64,000 bases of DNA. Origin: Francisella philomiragia subsp. philomiragia ATCC 25015. Its GTDB lineage: Bacteria; Pseudomonadota; Gammaproteobacteria; Francisellales; Francisellaceae. Positions within the stretch are counted from its first letter, which is position 1. Every line of letters begins with the position of its first letter. Of the stretch, positions 1 to 10,072 are shown one piece after another. The notes beneath the pieces are model-generated. The model did no database searches and was not told the DNA's origin. It was given only the letters and a program-made list of their open reading frames with translations. The translations under genes were made by a program, and so were the position numbers. The stretch spans positions 45,908 to 109,907 of the forward strand of contig NZ_DS999316.1 of assembly GCF_000156715.1 (NCBI RefSeq), given 5' to 3'.

Positions 1-20
1 TTTATGTTAGGAGAAAAGTT

Positions 21-1362
21 TTGAGATCTGAAATATATACCAAGATAGTATTTGTACTTATGTTGGTAATGTTTGTAAGTATATTTTTTTTTGCTAGATT
101 TTTTATCTCTGTAGGGTTTATATTAATTATTTTTTTCTTCTTTTTTTAATAAAGAGGTTTTTAAAGTCCTCAAAAACAATAAGTCACTTCAGTTTCTATT
201 GTTATCTGCGATAATGATAAATATTGGTATGATTTATGCATCTTTTGCTAGTGGCAGTTTAGATGTTAAGTCAATATTGGGTTTTTCAAATCCTATATTT
301 ATATTTCTATATATATGTTCAGCTAGTTACTTTCTGTCTAAAAATACTAAGTATGCTAATTATCTTTTGAATTTTTATATAGCTATTATAGTTATATTTT
401 CTTTGTATGCGTTATTTAGATATGTACTACATGCAAATTTTGTAGTTAGTCAGATATATTTTGGGATATATGGAGGTAGTGTTATCCAATCAATAGTTGC
501 ATTGACATTTCCTTTTTCTGCTGTGGTAATTATTGGAAAAGCTATTAGAATGTCAAATTTACTATTAAAAATATTGATGTTTGCTGCTGGATTATTAGTA
601 ATTTTTATTGATCTTTTTGTAAATCGTAGTAAGGCTGGTTATGTTATTGAATTTGTAGTATTTATTTATTACTCATTCATAGCTTTAAAGTATTTTAGTT
701 TTAAAAACAATAAGTTATGTATAAAGCGACTTGTAACGATTTTAACTTGCTGTATTGTTATAATTAGTATTATCTTTGGAACTGTCTATAAATTCTCAAG
801 TGTTTTTAATTATAGATTACAAACCTCTGTGGAAGAATCGCAGGTATTCTTTAATCAAGATTATGATAATACAGATGCTAGGAAACAGTATGAGACATCG
901 ACTGGACTTAGATTGTTATACTATAGTTCTTCATTCAAAGTTTTAAGAGAATATCCTAAACTTTATATACTGGGATGTCCTTATCTTACAAGTACTACTG
1001 ATGTTATTGAATGTACTAAGGTTTTAATAAATAAGAATCAAAGATTGAGAGATGACCCTCGTGTAGTTAATGACGGTATTATGGCTCATGATGAGTTTAT
1101 TAATTATGTTTTTAGAGCAGGTATAGTTGCTGGAGTTTCTCTTTTATTGTGTTTTGTGGCATTTTTTGTTGAGGCGCGGTGGTTAGACTATCGTAATCGT
1201 GTGTATTTTAGAATATTAATATTGGCTATGTTCATAGGTTGCTTATTTGATTATTTCTTTACTACACAGATAATGGTTATTTTATTTGCTAACTTAACAG
1301 CAATATTCTTAGCTCAAAGAAAGTGTGAAGAAAGTAAAGATTCTAATACTATAACTTCTTAA
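21..1362 (+). pseudogene. O-antigen ligase/polymerase-like membrane protein, frameshifted near its N-terminus
   Basis: A hydrophobic protein with about ten membrane segments and a large loop ending in an HDEFINYVF-type motif, as in Wzy_C-type O-antigen ligases/polymerases, which join or polymerise O-antigen in the inner membrane. The open frame runs only from a TTG at 199, too far inside a membrane region to be a natural start. Just upstream, in a different frame, a TTG at 21 with an AGGAG site at 9-13 begins a hydrophobic N-terminus that stops at 147. Removing one T from the run at 141-147 (or 130-136) joins the two into one protein of about 446 residues, the usual family length. This is therefore one gene with a single-base homopolymer insertion: inactivation, phase variation or a read error. 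Family call from topology and motif only. Confidence 0.7.
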
Positions 1363-1491
1363 TAGTTTAAATCTTATTGCTATATTTGCAAAAAACGTAT
1401 TTTGAGTTAGTATATTTTCATAGTATTTGTTAGAGTTTTATACTTGAATAACTTAGCATATAAACATTTAAACCTATTTGGACTTTTATTT

Positions 1492-2502
1492 ATGTCAACT
1501 TCGATTAAAAAAATTCCGGCTTTTATTCCCTCAAGAGCTAAATCATCAAATTCAATAGAATATCAGTATGTTCCCAAAAAGATTTTTAAAACTTGGAGAA
1601 CAAGTGAGGTAAGTCAAGAGATGTATAATGCAGTTTATACATGGATTGATAAAAACCCTGATTGGGAGTTTCATTTCTTTGATGATGAAGCGTGTCGCGA
1701 GTTTCTCAAAGAGAACTTTGAAAAAGATGTTCTTGAAGCTTATGATAATATAATACCCGGGGCTTATAAATGTGATTTGTGGCGCTATTGTGTGCTATAC
1801 ATACATGGTGGCGTGTATAGCGATATTAAGCAAGAGTTATTAGTTAGTCTTGGTGATGTTTTATCCAATGATATTGAGTTTGCTTCAGTTAAAGATAAAT
1901 ATAAATCAGACTATGAGTTTGATGGCTATATTTATCAGGCATTTATTTGTTCGAAGCCAAAGCATCCATTCCTAAAAAAAGCTATTGATATGATAGTAGA
2001 GAATTCAAAGAAGGGTTTTTATGGTAATGATCCTTTAAGCATCACAGGTCCAGGTTTGTTGGGCAAAGCAATTAATCTAACAGTTAATCAGCAAGAAAAG
2101 ACTCCATTATACTCAGGTGTTAATAATATAAATAATTTTAGATTTGAACTTTTTCCATATATAAAAGACTCGATATATACACATCAAAACTCTATGTTTA
2201 TAAAACCCGAGTATAATCGTTCATATAAAAAAGAACTTCATGTAAATCTAAAGAAAAGTTTTGCCGGTAACTATTCGTTATGCTGGTTTACTGGTAAATG
2301 TTTTGCTTCTGGAAAAATTGATAGAATTAAGTCAAAATTCTTTAACAAGAGAAAAGGGCGCTATATTATCGATTCACTCTATCTTGAAGGTAAGCTTAGT
2401 AAGGCCAGATTGACAGGTATCAAGTATATCCTATTACAACCAACTCGTAGTTTATTTCTTATTAGAAAAATAATTAAGAACGAAAAGCAATTCAAGAATT
2501 AA
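1492..2502 (+). CDS. Glycosyltransferase, sugar-binding DXD-region type (Gly_transf_sug family)
   Basis: Resembles the OCH1/capsular-polysaccharide glycosyltransferases. The N-terminal third carries VPKKIFKTW, then a central block AYKCDLWRYCVLYIHGGVYSDI that matches the family's donor-binding region, where GGxYxDxD is usual. Here the second acidic position reads Lys (SDIK), so metal/nucleotide binding may be altered. The protein probably adds a sugar to a surface polysaccharide in the cytoplasm. I chose the ATG at 1492; a TTG at 1444 in the same frame would add 16 residues and neither has a clear ribosome site. It follows the broken O-antigen ligase gene and overlaps the convergent next gene by 4 bp. 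Confidence 0.75.
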   Translation: MSTSIKKIPAFIPSRAKSSNSIEYQYVPKKIFKTWRTSEVSQEMYNAVYTWIDKNPDWEFHFFDDEACREFLKENFEKDVLEAYDNIIPGAYKCDLWRYCVLYIHGGVYSDIKQELLVSLGDVLSNDIEFASVKDKYKSDYEFDGYIYQAFICSKPKHPFLKKAIDMIVENSKKGFYGNDPLSITGPGLLGKAINLTVNQQEKTPLYSGVNNINNFRFELFPYIKDSIYTHQNSMFIKPEYNRSYKKELHVNLKKSFAGNYSLCWFTGKCFASGKIDRIKSKFFNKRKGRYIIDSLYLEGKLSKARLTGIKYILLQPTRSLFLIRKIIKNEKQFKN

Positions 2503-3581
2503 TGTCTATTTTTAATTTCGCATTGTAAATTTTTCAGCGATTGGCAATATAGTTGGTCTGAGTATTCTTTGAGGTTTTCGCGCATTTGCAAATAATCGTG
2601 CTGAGATAACTCTATTGCTTTAGTCATAGCTTCTGCATAATTATCATCTTGTTTGTATAGTATGGCATTATCATTATTAAAACCATTTATTGGAGCAAAA
2701 CTTTCTCTGATAATAATTGGCTTTAGAAAACCATAGACAAGTTGAAATGTACCACTAGTCTTACAAGTAATATATTTGATATGGTCAGGATTATCTTCGT
2801 ATGCTGATAGGATAAAGTCAGCTTTTTCAATTTCAGTGTACATTTCTTTGAAATCAAGACGTCCTTTGATATCAAAATACTTTTGCAGGTGTGTAGGTAA
2901 ATCTTTGATATTTCCTTTACCAATAACAACAACTTTAAAGTTAGTAACAGCTATATTTACTAGTTCTTCTACAGCATTTACAAGCAGTTTAGTGCTTTTT
3001 CTTTTTTCTGAAATTGCACCAATAGTAACAAAAGTTGTTAAAGAGTTTTTATTATTTGGCTTGAATTGTCCAAAATAGTGAGGATTAACAGCGATAGTAG
3101 TCGCATTTTTGTAGTCCATTGTTCTAAGTGTGATAATATCCTTACGTGTTTCAGAGTTATTATCAAAGTAGCTATCAATTTCATGTTCAACAAAGAAAAG
3201 TTTATTTCTATCTATTTGTTTATTAAACGAGTTATATACTTGGTTTATATCTTTACCATCATATAATTTGCCAAGTGTTGTGATTAGTACCCCTTGTACA
3301 TTAGCTAAACTATTTTTTTTGAAAAACTTGCGAATTTGCCTTTTAGACATTTTATTATACGAGATATTTTCATTATCAAATCTACAGAATAATCCTTCTT
3401 TGTATCTTTTAGGATTAATTAGGATAGAAACATGATAACCTAAATCAAGTAAATACTTCGCAAATCCAGGAACTATTTCAGCATGGCTATGTGTACAAGG
3501 TTCCCATAGCAAAAATGTATTGTCTTTTATGATGGGTTTTTTGTAAGAAAAAATATTACAAATTTTTTTAAAAAAGAACAT
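2499..3581 (-). CDS. GT-B-like glycosyltransferase, divergent
   Basis: A 360-residue soluble protein with the overall plan of a GT-B glycosyltransferase. There is an N-terminal half with HSHAEIVPGFAKYL, then a C-terminal half with a Rossmann-like TFVTIGAISEKRKS segment followed by KVVVIGKGNI, as seen where GT4 enzymes bind the nucleotide sugar. The late acidic patch typical of GT4 (EGFGLP) is replaced by ITCKTSGTFQLVYGFLKPII, so it is not a canonical GT4. It starts at ATG 3581. It lies between two other glycosyltransferase genes, on the opposite strand to both, and probably takes part in lipopolysaccharide core or other surface glycan assembly. The acceptor and donor cannot be told from sequence. 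Confidence 0.6.
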   Translation of the reverse strand: MFFFKKICNIFSYKKPIIKDNTFLLWEPCTHSHAEIVPGFAKYLLDLGYHVSILINPKRYKEGLFCRFDNENISYNKMSKRQIRKFFKKNSLANVQGVLITTLGKLYDGKDINQVYNSFNKQIDRNKLFFVEHEIDSYFDNNSETRKDIITLRTMDYKNATTIAVNPHYFGQFKPNNKNSLTTFVTIGAISEKRKSTKLLVNAVEELVNIAVTNFKVVVIGKGNIKDLPTHLQKYFDIKGRLDFKEMYTEIEKADFILSAYEDNPDHIKYITCKTSGTFQLVYGFLKPIIIRESFAPINGFNNDNAILYKQDDNYAEAMTKAIELSQHDYLQMRENLKEYSDQLYCQSLKNLQCEIKNRH

Positions 3582-3766
3582 CTATTACTTCAAACAACTA
3601 ACTAATATATGAAAACATTATAACACTTTAAGCCAGTAATTCTTACATTACAATTATTAGATATCAGTAAATATTAATAATTACATTTCTTGGATTTTGT
3701 GACTCTTGTAAATAATCAGATATTGCTTTAGTATGTCTGATATAACCTATTATTATAATTAAATCA

Positions 3767-4825
3767 GTGGAAACTAAAGATATAAAAGATATTGAAGTTA
3801 TTGCCTTGTCATTAGGTCGTAGATTTTCTGGGATTAATGCTAGTATGTTAGCTGTGATGCCAGAGCAGGCTAAGCTAGTAAATATTGTAGGTATGGGTTT
3901 TAATATTGATTCAAACGGTATTAAAACCATTAGATTTAGAGACTTTTTATTTAAGTGTTGGCGTGATAAATGGCGTATTTGGCATGCACGTAGAAACATT
4001 GATATGCTTGTGGGGATTATCTTAAAATACGTTTTTAGATATAAAATAATACTAGTTTTTACTTCTGTAGCACAAAGGCATCATAAAAAACTGACAAAAT
4101 TTTATATAAACAGAATGGAAGCTGTTATATGTCCATCTGAAATATCTGCAAAATATCTTGAGAGATCACCCTATATAGTACCGCATGGAGTTAATACTGA
4201 AGTTTTTTATCCAGCTGGCAATAAGGCTCAAGAGTGGCAAAATAGAAAATTACCAGGTAAATATGGTATAGGAATATTTGGTAGAATCAGAAAGTCTAAA
4301 GGAACTTATGAGTTTATTGAAGCAGTAATAGCTATGCTAATAAAATATCCTGATTGGACAGCAGTAGTTATTGGTGAAGCAACACCTAAAGATTTAGAGT
4401 TCAAAAAACAACTAGAACAAATGGTTCAGCAAGCAGGTTTGTCAGAACGGATAATATTTACAGGATTTATCAAGAATAGCAAAGAGATCCCAAGTTGGTA
4501 TAGAGCTTTAGATATCGTAGTTTGTGCTAGTCATAAAGAAGGCTTTGGCTTGCCAGCTCTTGAAGCTATGGCATCCAAATGTGCTGTGATTGCTACTAAA
4601 GCTGGTGCTTGGCCTGAGATTATTTCTGATGCTCAAAATGCCTATTTAATTGAACCAAAATCAAGTCAACAGATTGCTGAAAAGTTAGATATCTTAATGT
4701 CTAATGATGAATTAAGATATGAAATAGCTCAAAATGGCTATGATTTGGTGTCATCAAAATATAAAATCCAAAATGAAGCTGAAGGAATTCAGCAGGTTTA
4801 TAATCAACTTTTGAAAAGAAAGTGA
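3767..4825 (+). CDS. Lipopolysaccharide core-type glycosyltransferase (GT4)
   Basis: A 352-residue GT4-family retaining glycosyltransferase. An early RRFSGINAS block resembles the LpsB/LpcC mannosyltransferases of LPS core synthesis. The second domain has IGIFGRIRKSKG, then EGFGLPALEAMASKCAVIAT, which holds the GT4 E-x7-E donor-sugar motif. The likely role is transfer of a hexose onto the LPS core from a nucleotide-sugar donor at the inner-membrane face. The only early start is GTG at 3767, since an in-frame stop lies about 30 bases upstream, and no good ribosome site is visible. The lpcC assignment is plausible but the symbol is not proven by sequence alone. Confidence 0.75.
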   Translation: METKDIKDIEVIALSLGRRFSGINASMLAVMPEQAKLVNIVGMGFNIDSNGIKTIRFRDFLFKCWRDKWRIWHARRNIDMLVGIILKYVFRYKIILVFTSVAQRHHKKLTKFYINRMEAVICPSEISAKYLERSPYIVPHGVNTEVFYPAGNKAQEWQNRKLPGKYGIGIFGRIRKSKGTYEFIEAVIAMLIKYPDWTAVVIGEATPKDLEFKKQLEQMVQQAGLSERIIFTGFIKNSKEIPSWYRALDIVVCASHKEGFGLPALEAMASKCAVIATKAGAWPEIISDAQNAYLIEPKSSQQIAEKLDILMSNDELRYEIAQNGYDLVSSKYKIQNEAEGIQQVYNQLLKRK

Positions 4826-4838
4826 TTAGATATACTGT

Positions 4839-6002
4839 TTAGTTTTTATTCATAGTAACTAATTTATTTGTAATATCATTATTTGGGAATGGTAGTTTTT
4901 CTAAGATAACATCAAAACTTTTTGTATTATCTTTATCTAGAGTATTTAAGTCTACAATAACAGGATTATTAGGTTTGTTATATGTTGTTATGTATAGTTT
5001 ATTATTATTTAAATCTTTGATTACTACGTATGCTGTATGATCAAACATTTTCTTATTCTGTATTTCATCGGCTACAACACCTTTTGGAATATCAACATTA
5101 TGTAATATATGCGTTACTTTTGATACAAGGTTATCATCATCTTTAGGACTTTTATTGTTTGCATAATAAGCAATTGCAGCTGTTCTAACAAATCTTGATG
5201 GAGGAGAATAATCTCCAGGAATTCCAAGTAATCCACCACCTAAGAAACCACTGATATCTTGAACAGTTCTTTCATGTTTTTCAGTATTAATGACATCACT
5301 GATTTTAAGATTCGTAGGTGTTCTATTATCTAATGATAAATAATTTTTTAAGTTAAGTAGCTGCCAATCATAAGTTGGCGCATTAGTCATTACTTTAATA
5401 TTTGAGTTTACATTGTAGAATTTAACTTTACCATCTATGTATTCAACAACTAAACCAGCTCCATTTTTATCTGTTATTAAAAAATGAACTTCTGGAGATA
5501 TTCCATCAATTTCTATATTCTTATCAGACCAGACTTTATATTTTTTTAAAGCCTGCTTGACTTCATTAACATTAGTAAATTGACTCAAAATAAATGTTGT
5601 AGATTCGATTATTGATGCGTATTTAGTATCATCTTTATCTACAGTTTGATATTTTGTAAAACCTGGTAAATAATTTGCACTTAGACTTAATCCTTGACTA
5701 TTTTGTCCGTCAATTACAAGAGTTTGTCCATCTTTTGACAAACCAGTAGCTAGTACTGAATATTTAGATTTGTATTCCTGTTTCGGTAAATTAGTATTGC
5801 TAGGAGCTGTTAAATAATGAGGAGTATTTTTAGGAATATAGAGAAATTGCCAGTTCCAATCAAGGGCCCATTCCATAGTTCTTCCCGATACTACATCACC
5901 TTTTTTATCTACTAGGGTTACAGCTGTGCATGCTATAGATTGCGAAAATAACAAAAGTAATAGAGAAATATAGGTAAAAGTTTTTCTGATTAGAGATTTC
6001 AT
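4839..6002 (-). CDS. Secreted linear amide C-N hydrolase (choloylglycine hydrolase / penicillin V acylase family)
   Basis: An Ntn-hydrolase of the CBAH/PVA family. The first 24 residues are a Sec signal peptide, and the next residue is Cys25 in IACTAVTLVD. In this family that Cys becomes the new N-terminus and acts as nucleophile, so signal cleavage would itself create the active enzyme in the periplasm. SGRTMEWAL (Arg and Asp/Glu of the active site) and NAPTYDWQLLNL, a family hallmark with Asn and substrate-pocket residues, are both present. The length (387) is normal. The start ATG at 6002 has an AGGA site eight bases upstream. Substrates in the family include bile-salt conjugates, penicillin V and acyl-homoserine lactones; which applies here cannot be decided. 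Confidence 0.85.
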   Translation of the reverse strand: MKSLIRKTFTYISLLLLLFSQSIACTAVTLVDKKGDVVSGRTMEWALDWNWQFLYIPKNTPHYLTAPSNTNLPKQEYKSKYSVLATGLSKDGQTLVIDGQNSQGLSLSANYLPGFTKYQTVDKDDTKYASIIESTTFILSQFTNVNEVKQALKKYKVWSDKNIEIDGISPEVHFLITDKNGAGLVVEYIDGKVKFYNVNSNIKVMTNAPTYDWQLLNLKNYLSLDNRTPTNLKISDVINTEKHERTVQDISGFLGGGLLGIPGDYSPPSRFVRTAAIAYYANNKSPKDDDNLVSKVTHILHNVDIPKGVVADEIQNKKMFDHTAYVVIKDLNNNKLYITTYNKPNNPVIVDLNTLDKDNTKSFDVILEKLPFPNNDITNKLVTMNKN

Positions 6003-6175
6003 TGATAACTATCCTTTATTTATAATTAACTGTTTCGATATTAGCATAACTTTAATAGATTGGTACCATTCATATTTTGATGTCAATATATAATTTTTAA
6101 CAGGTGAAATTAAACTTTCACTGACTAATTTGTTTATTTATAATCTATTTATATATGAATAAATCTTGTTAATTA

Positions 6176-7615
6176 ATGGTAGAAATAACTCATCAGTCAG
6201 ATAAACACCCTAAAGCATTATGGTATATTATAGCAATATATATGTGGGAATATTTTAGCTTCTATGGTATGAGAGCTCTTTTAATCTTATATTTAGTAGA
6301 GCATCTTAAATTTAATGATACAACCTCTTATGCAATTGCTGGAGCATATGTGACCTTAGTATATCTTTCACCGATTGTTGGTGGAGTTGTTGCAGATAGA
6401 GTGTTAGGGTATAAGAAAGCTGTCATTTATGGAGCAGCACTTATGTCTATTGGACATGTTATTTTAGGTTTTGGCGGAGATGCTAAACTATATCTAGGAA
6501 TGGCCTTTATAGTTTGTGGTTATGGGTTTTTCAAGAGTAACATTTCATGCTTATTAGGGCAGCAGTATAGTTCTCATGATCCTAAAAAAGATTCAGCCTT
6601 TACATTACTATATTTAGGAGGGAATTTCGGAGGTATATTCGCTCCTATGATATGTGGCTTGATAGCTCATTACTATGGTTGGCATTATGGTTTTGGAGTT
6701 GCTGGTATTGGTATGATATTTGGCTTAATTGTATTTATATTAGGTTCTAAATATATTCCGGATATTCTTCCTGAGAAGCCCTTACCTAAATATTTTAGTA
6801 GCTTTATAATTGCTTTAAGTATAATTATCATGGTTGTATTTGCTTATTTTGCTTTAGAGTATCTTTTTGATGGTTATCTTTTAGCCGTGGTTGCTTGTAT
6901 AACAACGTTATTTTTTATAATTATTTTTATTAAAACAGATTTCTCTACGCGTAAATCATTAGTTACTTTATTACCTTTTTATATATTTGGTATAGTTTTC
7001 TGGGTTTTTGATGAGCAGTTATATACTTCTGTGGAAATATTTATACATAGAAATGTCGATACTTATTTATTTGGAATTGATATACCGGCTAGTACATTCA
7101 CTTCTATGAATTCTCTGTCAATATTATTTGGAGGCTTAATTCTTGCTTGGATTTGGAAAAGAGTAAAGTCTTTAGATGATGATTTCGGTAGGATGATAAA
7201 ATTTTCATTTGGGTTTATTTTCCAACTAATGTGTTTTGTTTTATTCTTTATAGCTGCCAAAAATGCTAGTTTGGATGGTACAACATCAGCATTATTAGTA
7301 ATTATTGCTTTGGCATCTTTAGGAGTATCTGAATTATTTATAGATCCTATTGCTCTTTCTGAGATTACCTCTATTGAAGATAAAAAATATACAGGTTTTT
7401 TAGCAGCATCATACATGCTTTTTACAGGAAGTGTTGCAGGATTTATAGGGGCAAAAGTTGCTGACTTAGCAGCATTTAAAGGAGTGAGTGAGGATATTGA
7501 TTTAGTTAAGCAGGCTCATTTGTTTGAAGGATTGTTTACTCATATTATGATTATCTTAGGCGTGACTATTTTGCTATGGTTTATAGTAGCATTTCTTATA
7601 AAAAAACTAAGATAA
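6176..7615 (+). CDS. Proton-dependent oligopeptide transporter (POT/PTR2 family)
   Basis: A 479-residue inner-membrane protein with about 12-14 hydrophobic helices. The first helix has MWEYFSFYGMRALLILYLV, the POT signature in which the ExxER-F-YYG proton-coupling motif is reduced to E-Y-F-S-F-Y-G. GVVADRVLGYKKAV is the conserved loop after helix 2. It imports di- and tripeptides with protons, useful to a bacterium growing on host or protozoan amino acids. The start ATG at 6176 has only a weak ribosome site. It stands alone, ends five bases before the convergent tilS gene, and has a 170-base AT-rich spacer upstream shared with the divergent amidase gene. Confidence 0.9.
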   Translation: MVEITHQSDKHPKALWYIIAIYMWEYFSFYGMRALLILYLVEHLKFNDTTSYAIAGAYVTLVYLSPIVGGVVADRVLGYKKAVIYGAALMSIGHVILGFGGDAKLYLGMAFIVCGYGFFKSNISCLLGQQYSSHDPKKDSAFTLLYLGGNFGGIFAPMICGLIAHYYGWHYGFGVAGIGMIFGLIVFILGSKYIPDILPEKPLPKYFSSFIIALSIIIMVVFAYFALEYLFDGYLLAVVACITTLFFIIIFIKTDFSTRKSLVTLLPFYIFGIVFWVFDEQLYTSVEIFIHRNVDTYLFGIDIPASTFTSMNSLSILFGGLILAWIWKRVKSLDDDFGRMIKFSFGFIFQLMCFVLFFIAAKNASLDGTTSALLVIIALASLGVSELFIDPIALSEITSIEDKKYTGFLAASYMLFTGSVAGFIGAKVADLAAFKGVSEDIDLVKQAHLFEGLFTHIMIILGVTILLWFIVAFLIKKLR

Positions 7616-7620
7616 TAACT

Positions 7621-8823
7621 TTAGTTACAGATAAAAAAAGGATAAACGGCGATTATTTTATCATTTAGTAATATAACTTTTGCTTTAGAGCGTTCTGATG
7701 TTGGTATTTTCAGCTCTTGGAATAATACTTTTAACTTATTTACTTTGTCTCTGCCTTGATATCTACATTTATCAGAAGCTTGTCTTTGTCGGACTATAAG
7801 TTCCCTAGTATCAAAGTCTTTATTAAATCTCTCTTTGAGCCACTCAATTATATCTTTATTATCCAAGATTAAATCTACTTGGTTATTATTCTTGATTATT
7901 AGTTGATTATATTCTACAGATATTTGATATTGTTGATTGATATCAAACTGCCAGCCAGTGTGTATATCACTATTAAGAGCTTTATGTATTTCTTCGGTTT
8001 GCTTATTTTTTAGACTTTGGTTTGTTGTTTCTTTAAACCAGTGATGAATTAAACTCTTTTGTATATCTTTATCTAAGGTAAGTAACTCAGAGATAATCAG
8101 ACTATTATCTTTAGAAATCTTCTGTAATTTTTCATTAAGTAACTTTTGTAATATGTTATTACTTTCTGCGCAGATTTTAGCACTTCGAGAAAGAGTTCTG
8201 CTAATATTTGGATTAATTTGCTCTAATATTGGCATTATCTGATTACGAATAAGATTCCGACGATATTTTATATTCTCATTACTATCATCATAGATGTGAT
8301 TAATCTTATTCTGGCTTGCATAGTTTTGAATATCTTTCTTTGTATAATCTAAAAGAGGGCGAAGTACAGCTCCATGATTTAATTGTTTATAGTATGGCAT
8401 ACTAGCTAGTCCAGCTAATCCTGATCCTCTTATCGCTTGAATTAGGAATGTTTCAGCTTGATCATCTAGATGATGACCTAGTAGAAGAGTCGGACTAGAA
8501 TACTGACTCATGATCTCAATAAAGAAATCCATCCTTTGCTTACTTGCCCAAGCTTCAAAACTTTCTCCTTTAGGAGCTTGATCTAGAGAGTGAGCTATAA
8601 AATCAATATTTGCATTATTGCATATTGTTTGGCAATGTAATTGCCATTTTAGTGCATCAGGATGGATGTTGTGGTTAATATAAATAGCAATAGTTGGAAT
8701 GTCTAAATCTTTTGTTATGTCTAATAAAACACTAGAATCTACACCACCACTATAACCGATAATTATGTGAGAAGGAGAGTGCTTTAAAATTTGAGAGATA
8801 ATTTGGGTTTTATCTAAAGACAT
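7621..8823 (-). CDS. tilS: tRNA(Ile)-lysidine synthase
   Basis: Forms lysidine at C34 of the tRNA-Ile that reads AUA, using ATP and lysine, so that it is charged with Ile and not Met. The N-type PP-loop SGGVDSS lies at residues 25-31. [12 protein letters not shown] and [11 protein letters not shown] follow, both diagnostic of TilS, as does the IRPLL-type RPLLDYTK segment. The C-terminal region (about 300-400) with [16 protein letters not shown] matches the TilS C-terminal tRNA-binding domain. The 400-residue length is close to the long (E. coli-like) form. The ATG at 8823 abuts the stop of serA with no gap, so the two are co-transcribed. Confidence 0.95.
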   Translation of the reverse strand: MSLDKTQIISQILKHSPSHIIIGYSGGVDSSVLLDITKDLDIPTIAIYINHNIHPDALKWQLHCQTICNNANIDFIAHSLDQAPKGESFEAWASKQRMDFFIEIMSQYSSPTLLLGHHLDDQAETFLIQAIRGSGLAGLASMPYYKQLNHGAVLRPLLDYTKKDIQNYASQNKINHIYDDSNENIKYRRNLIRNQIMPILEQINPNISRTLSRSAKICAESNNILQKLLNEKLQKISKDNSLIISELLTLDKDIQKSLIHHWFKETTNQSLKNKQTEEIHKALNSDIHTGWQFDINQQYQISVEYNQLIIKNNNQVDLILDNKDIIEWLKERFNKDFDTRELIVRQRQASDKCRYQGRDKVNKLKVLFQELKIPTSERSKAKVILLNDKIIAVYPFFICN

Positions 8824-10059
8824 CTATACAAGAAAACGAGCTTTTATTGTAGTTTTGATTTTTTTGAATTCATCAACAAGATCTTTTGCTTCATCAGAAG
8901 TTGATTTAATATCCATCACAACATAACCAATATTCTCTAGAGTTCTAAGATATTGCCCTTCAACGTTAATGTTTTTTGCAGCTAATATCTTGTTTAGCTC
9001 ATTCATAGTGCCCGGTATATTTTGGTGTATATGTAATATTCTATGAGTTTCAGTATGGCTAGGTAGTGATAATTCTGGGAAATTTACGGCATTTAGAGTC
9101 GAACCATTATCAGAATATTTAATAAGCTTAGCAGCGACTTCATTGGCAATATTTTCCTGCGCTTCGATAGTGCTACCACCAATATGAGGCGTTAAGAAAA
9201 CATTATCAAAGCCTCTTAGTGGGCTTTCAAATATTTCACCTTTAGCAGAGGGCTCTTTAGGGAAAACATCTATAGCTGCGCCTTTGAGTTTACCATTTTT
9301 CAAAACCTCAACTAAAGCATTAATATCAACAACATTTCCTCTAGAAGCATTAATTAGTACTGAGTTTTCTTTCATGAAGCTAAGCTCTTTAGCAGAAATC
9401 ATATTTGCAGTTGTAGGCAATTGAGGTACATGTAGTGAAACAACATCGGAATTTTTAAGTAGAGTCTCTAAACTTTCTACAGCACTAGCATTTCCTAATG
9501 GAAGCTTTTCTTCTATATCGTAAAATATGACATTTAAGCCTATACTCTCTGCTAAAATACCAAGCTGCATACCAATATGGCCATAGCCAATGATTCCAAG
9601 AGTTTTACCTCTCACTTCATTAGCATTATCAGCAGATTTATGCCATTCACCACGATGAGTTTTAGCATTTTTATCAATTACATTACGTATCAACAAAATT
9701 GCTTCAGCTAATACAAGTTCAGCAACACTACGAGTATTTGAAAACGGAGCATTAAATACAGGTATTCCTAGATTTTGAGCAGTCTTAAGGTCAACTTGGT
9801 TTGTACCAATACAGAAACAGCCTATGGCAGTCAAATGAGAAGACTGTTCTAGTACTTCTTTAGTAAGCTGTGTACGTGAGCGTAAGCCAACGATTTTAAA
9901 ATCTTTAAGCTTATCTACAAGCTCTTGACCTTCTAGTGCTGTATTCAATAGTTCAATATTTTCGTATCCAGCAGCTTTAAATGATTCAAGAGCATTTAAA
10001 TGAATACCTTCTAAAAGTAGAATGGGAATTTTCTTTTTGTTAAGAGATAATTGATTCAT
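8824..10059 (-). CDS. serA: D-3-phosphoglycerate dehydrogenase
   Basis: First step of serine synthesis: oxidises 3-phosphoglycerate with NAD. The 411-residue length matches the E. coli-type (short) enzyme. The NAD-binding motif GKTLGIIGYGHIGMQ is near residues 150-165, the catalytic Arg is in INASRGNVVD, and the Glu/His pair is in the region ending LTPHIGGSTIEAQ. An ACT domain occupies about the last 75 residues (HIHQNIPGTMNELN), the place where L-serine inhibits this class. It starts at ATG 10059 and leads directly into tilS. No other serine genes are nearby. Confidence 0.95.
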   Translation of the reverse strand: MNQLSLNKKKIPILLLEGIHLNALESFKAAGYENIELLNTALEGQELVDKLKDFKIVGLRSRTQLTKEVLEQSSHLTAIGCFCIGTNQVDLKTAQNLGIPVFNAPFSNTRSVAELVLAEAILLIRNVIDKNAKTHRGEWHKSADNANEVRGKTLGIIGYGHIGMQLGILAESIGLNVIFYDIEEKLPLGNASAVESLETLLKNSDVVSLHVPQLPTTANMISAKELSFMKENSVLINASRGNVVDINALVEVLKNGKLKGAAIDVFPKEPSAKGEIFESPLRGFDNVFLTPHIGGSTIEAQENIANEVAAKLIKYSDNGSTLNAVNFPELSLPSHTETHRILHIHQNIPGTMNELNKILAAKNINVEGQYLRTLENIGYVVMDIKSTSDEAKDLVDEFKKIKTTIKARFLV

Positions 10060-10072
10060 TTTTATAATATCC

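Noticed and set aside
3664..3999. Minus-strand open frame opposite the GT4 gene start
   Set aside because: Antisense to a clear glycosyltransferase and without family features.
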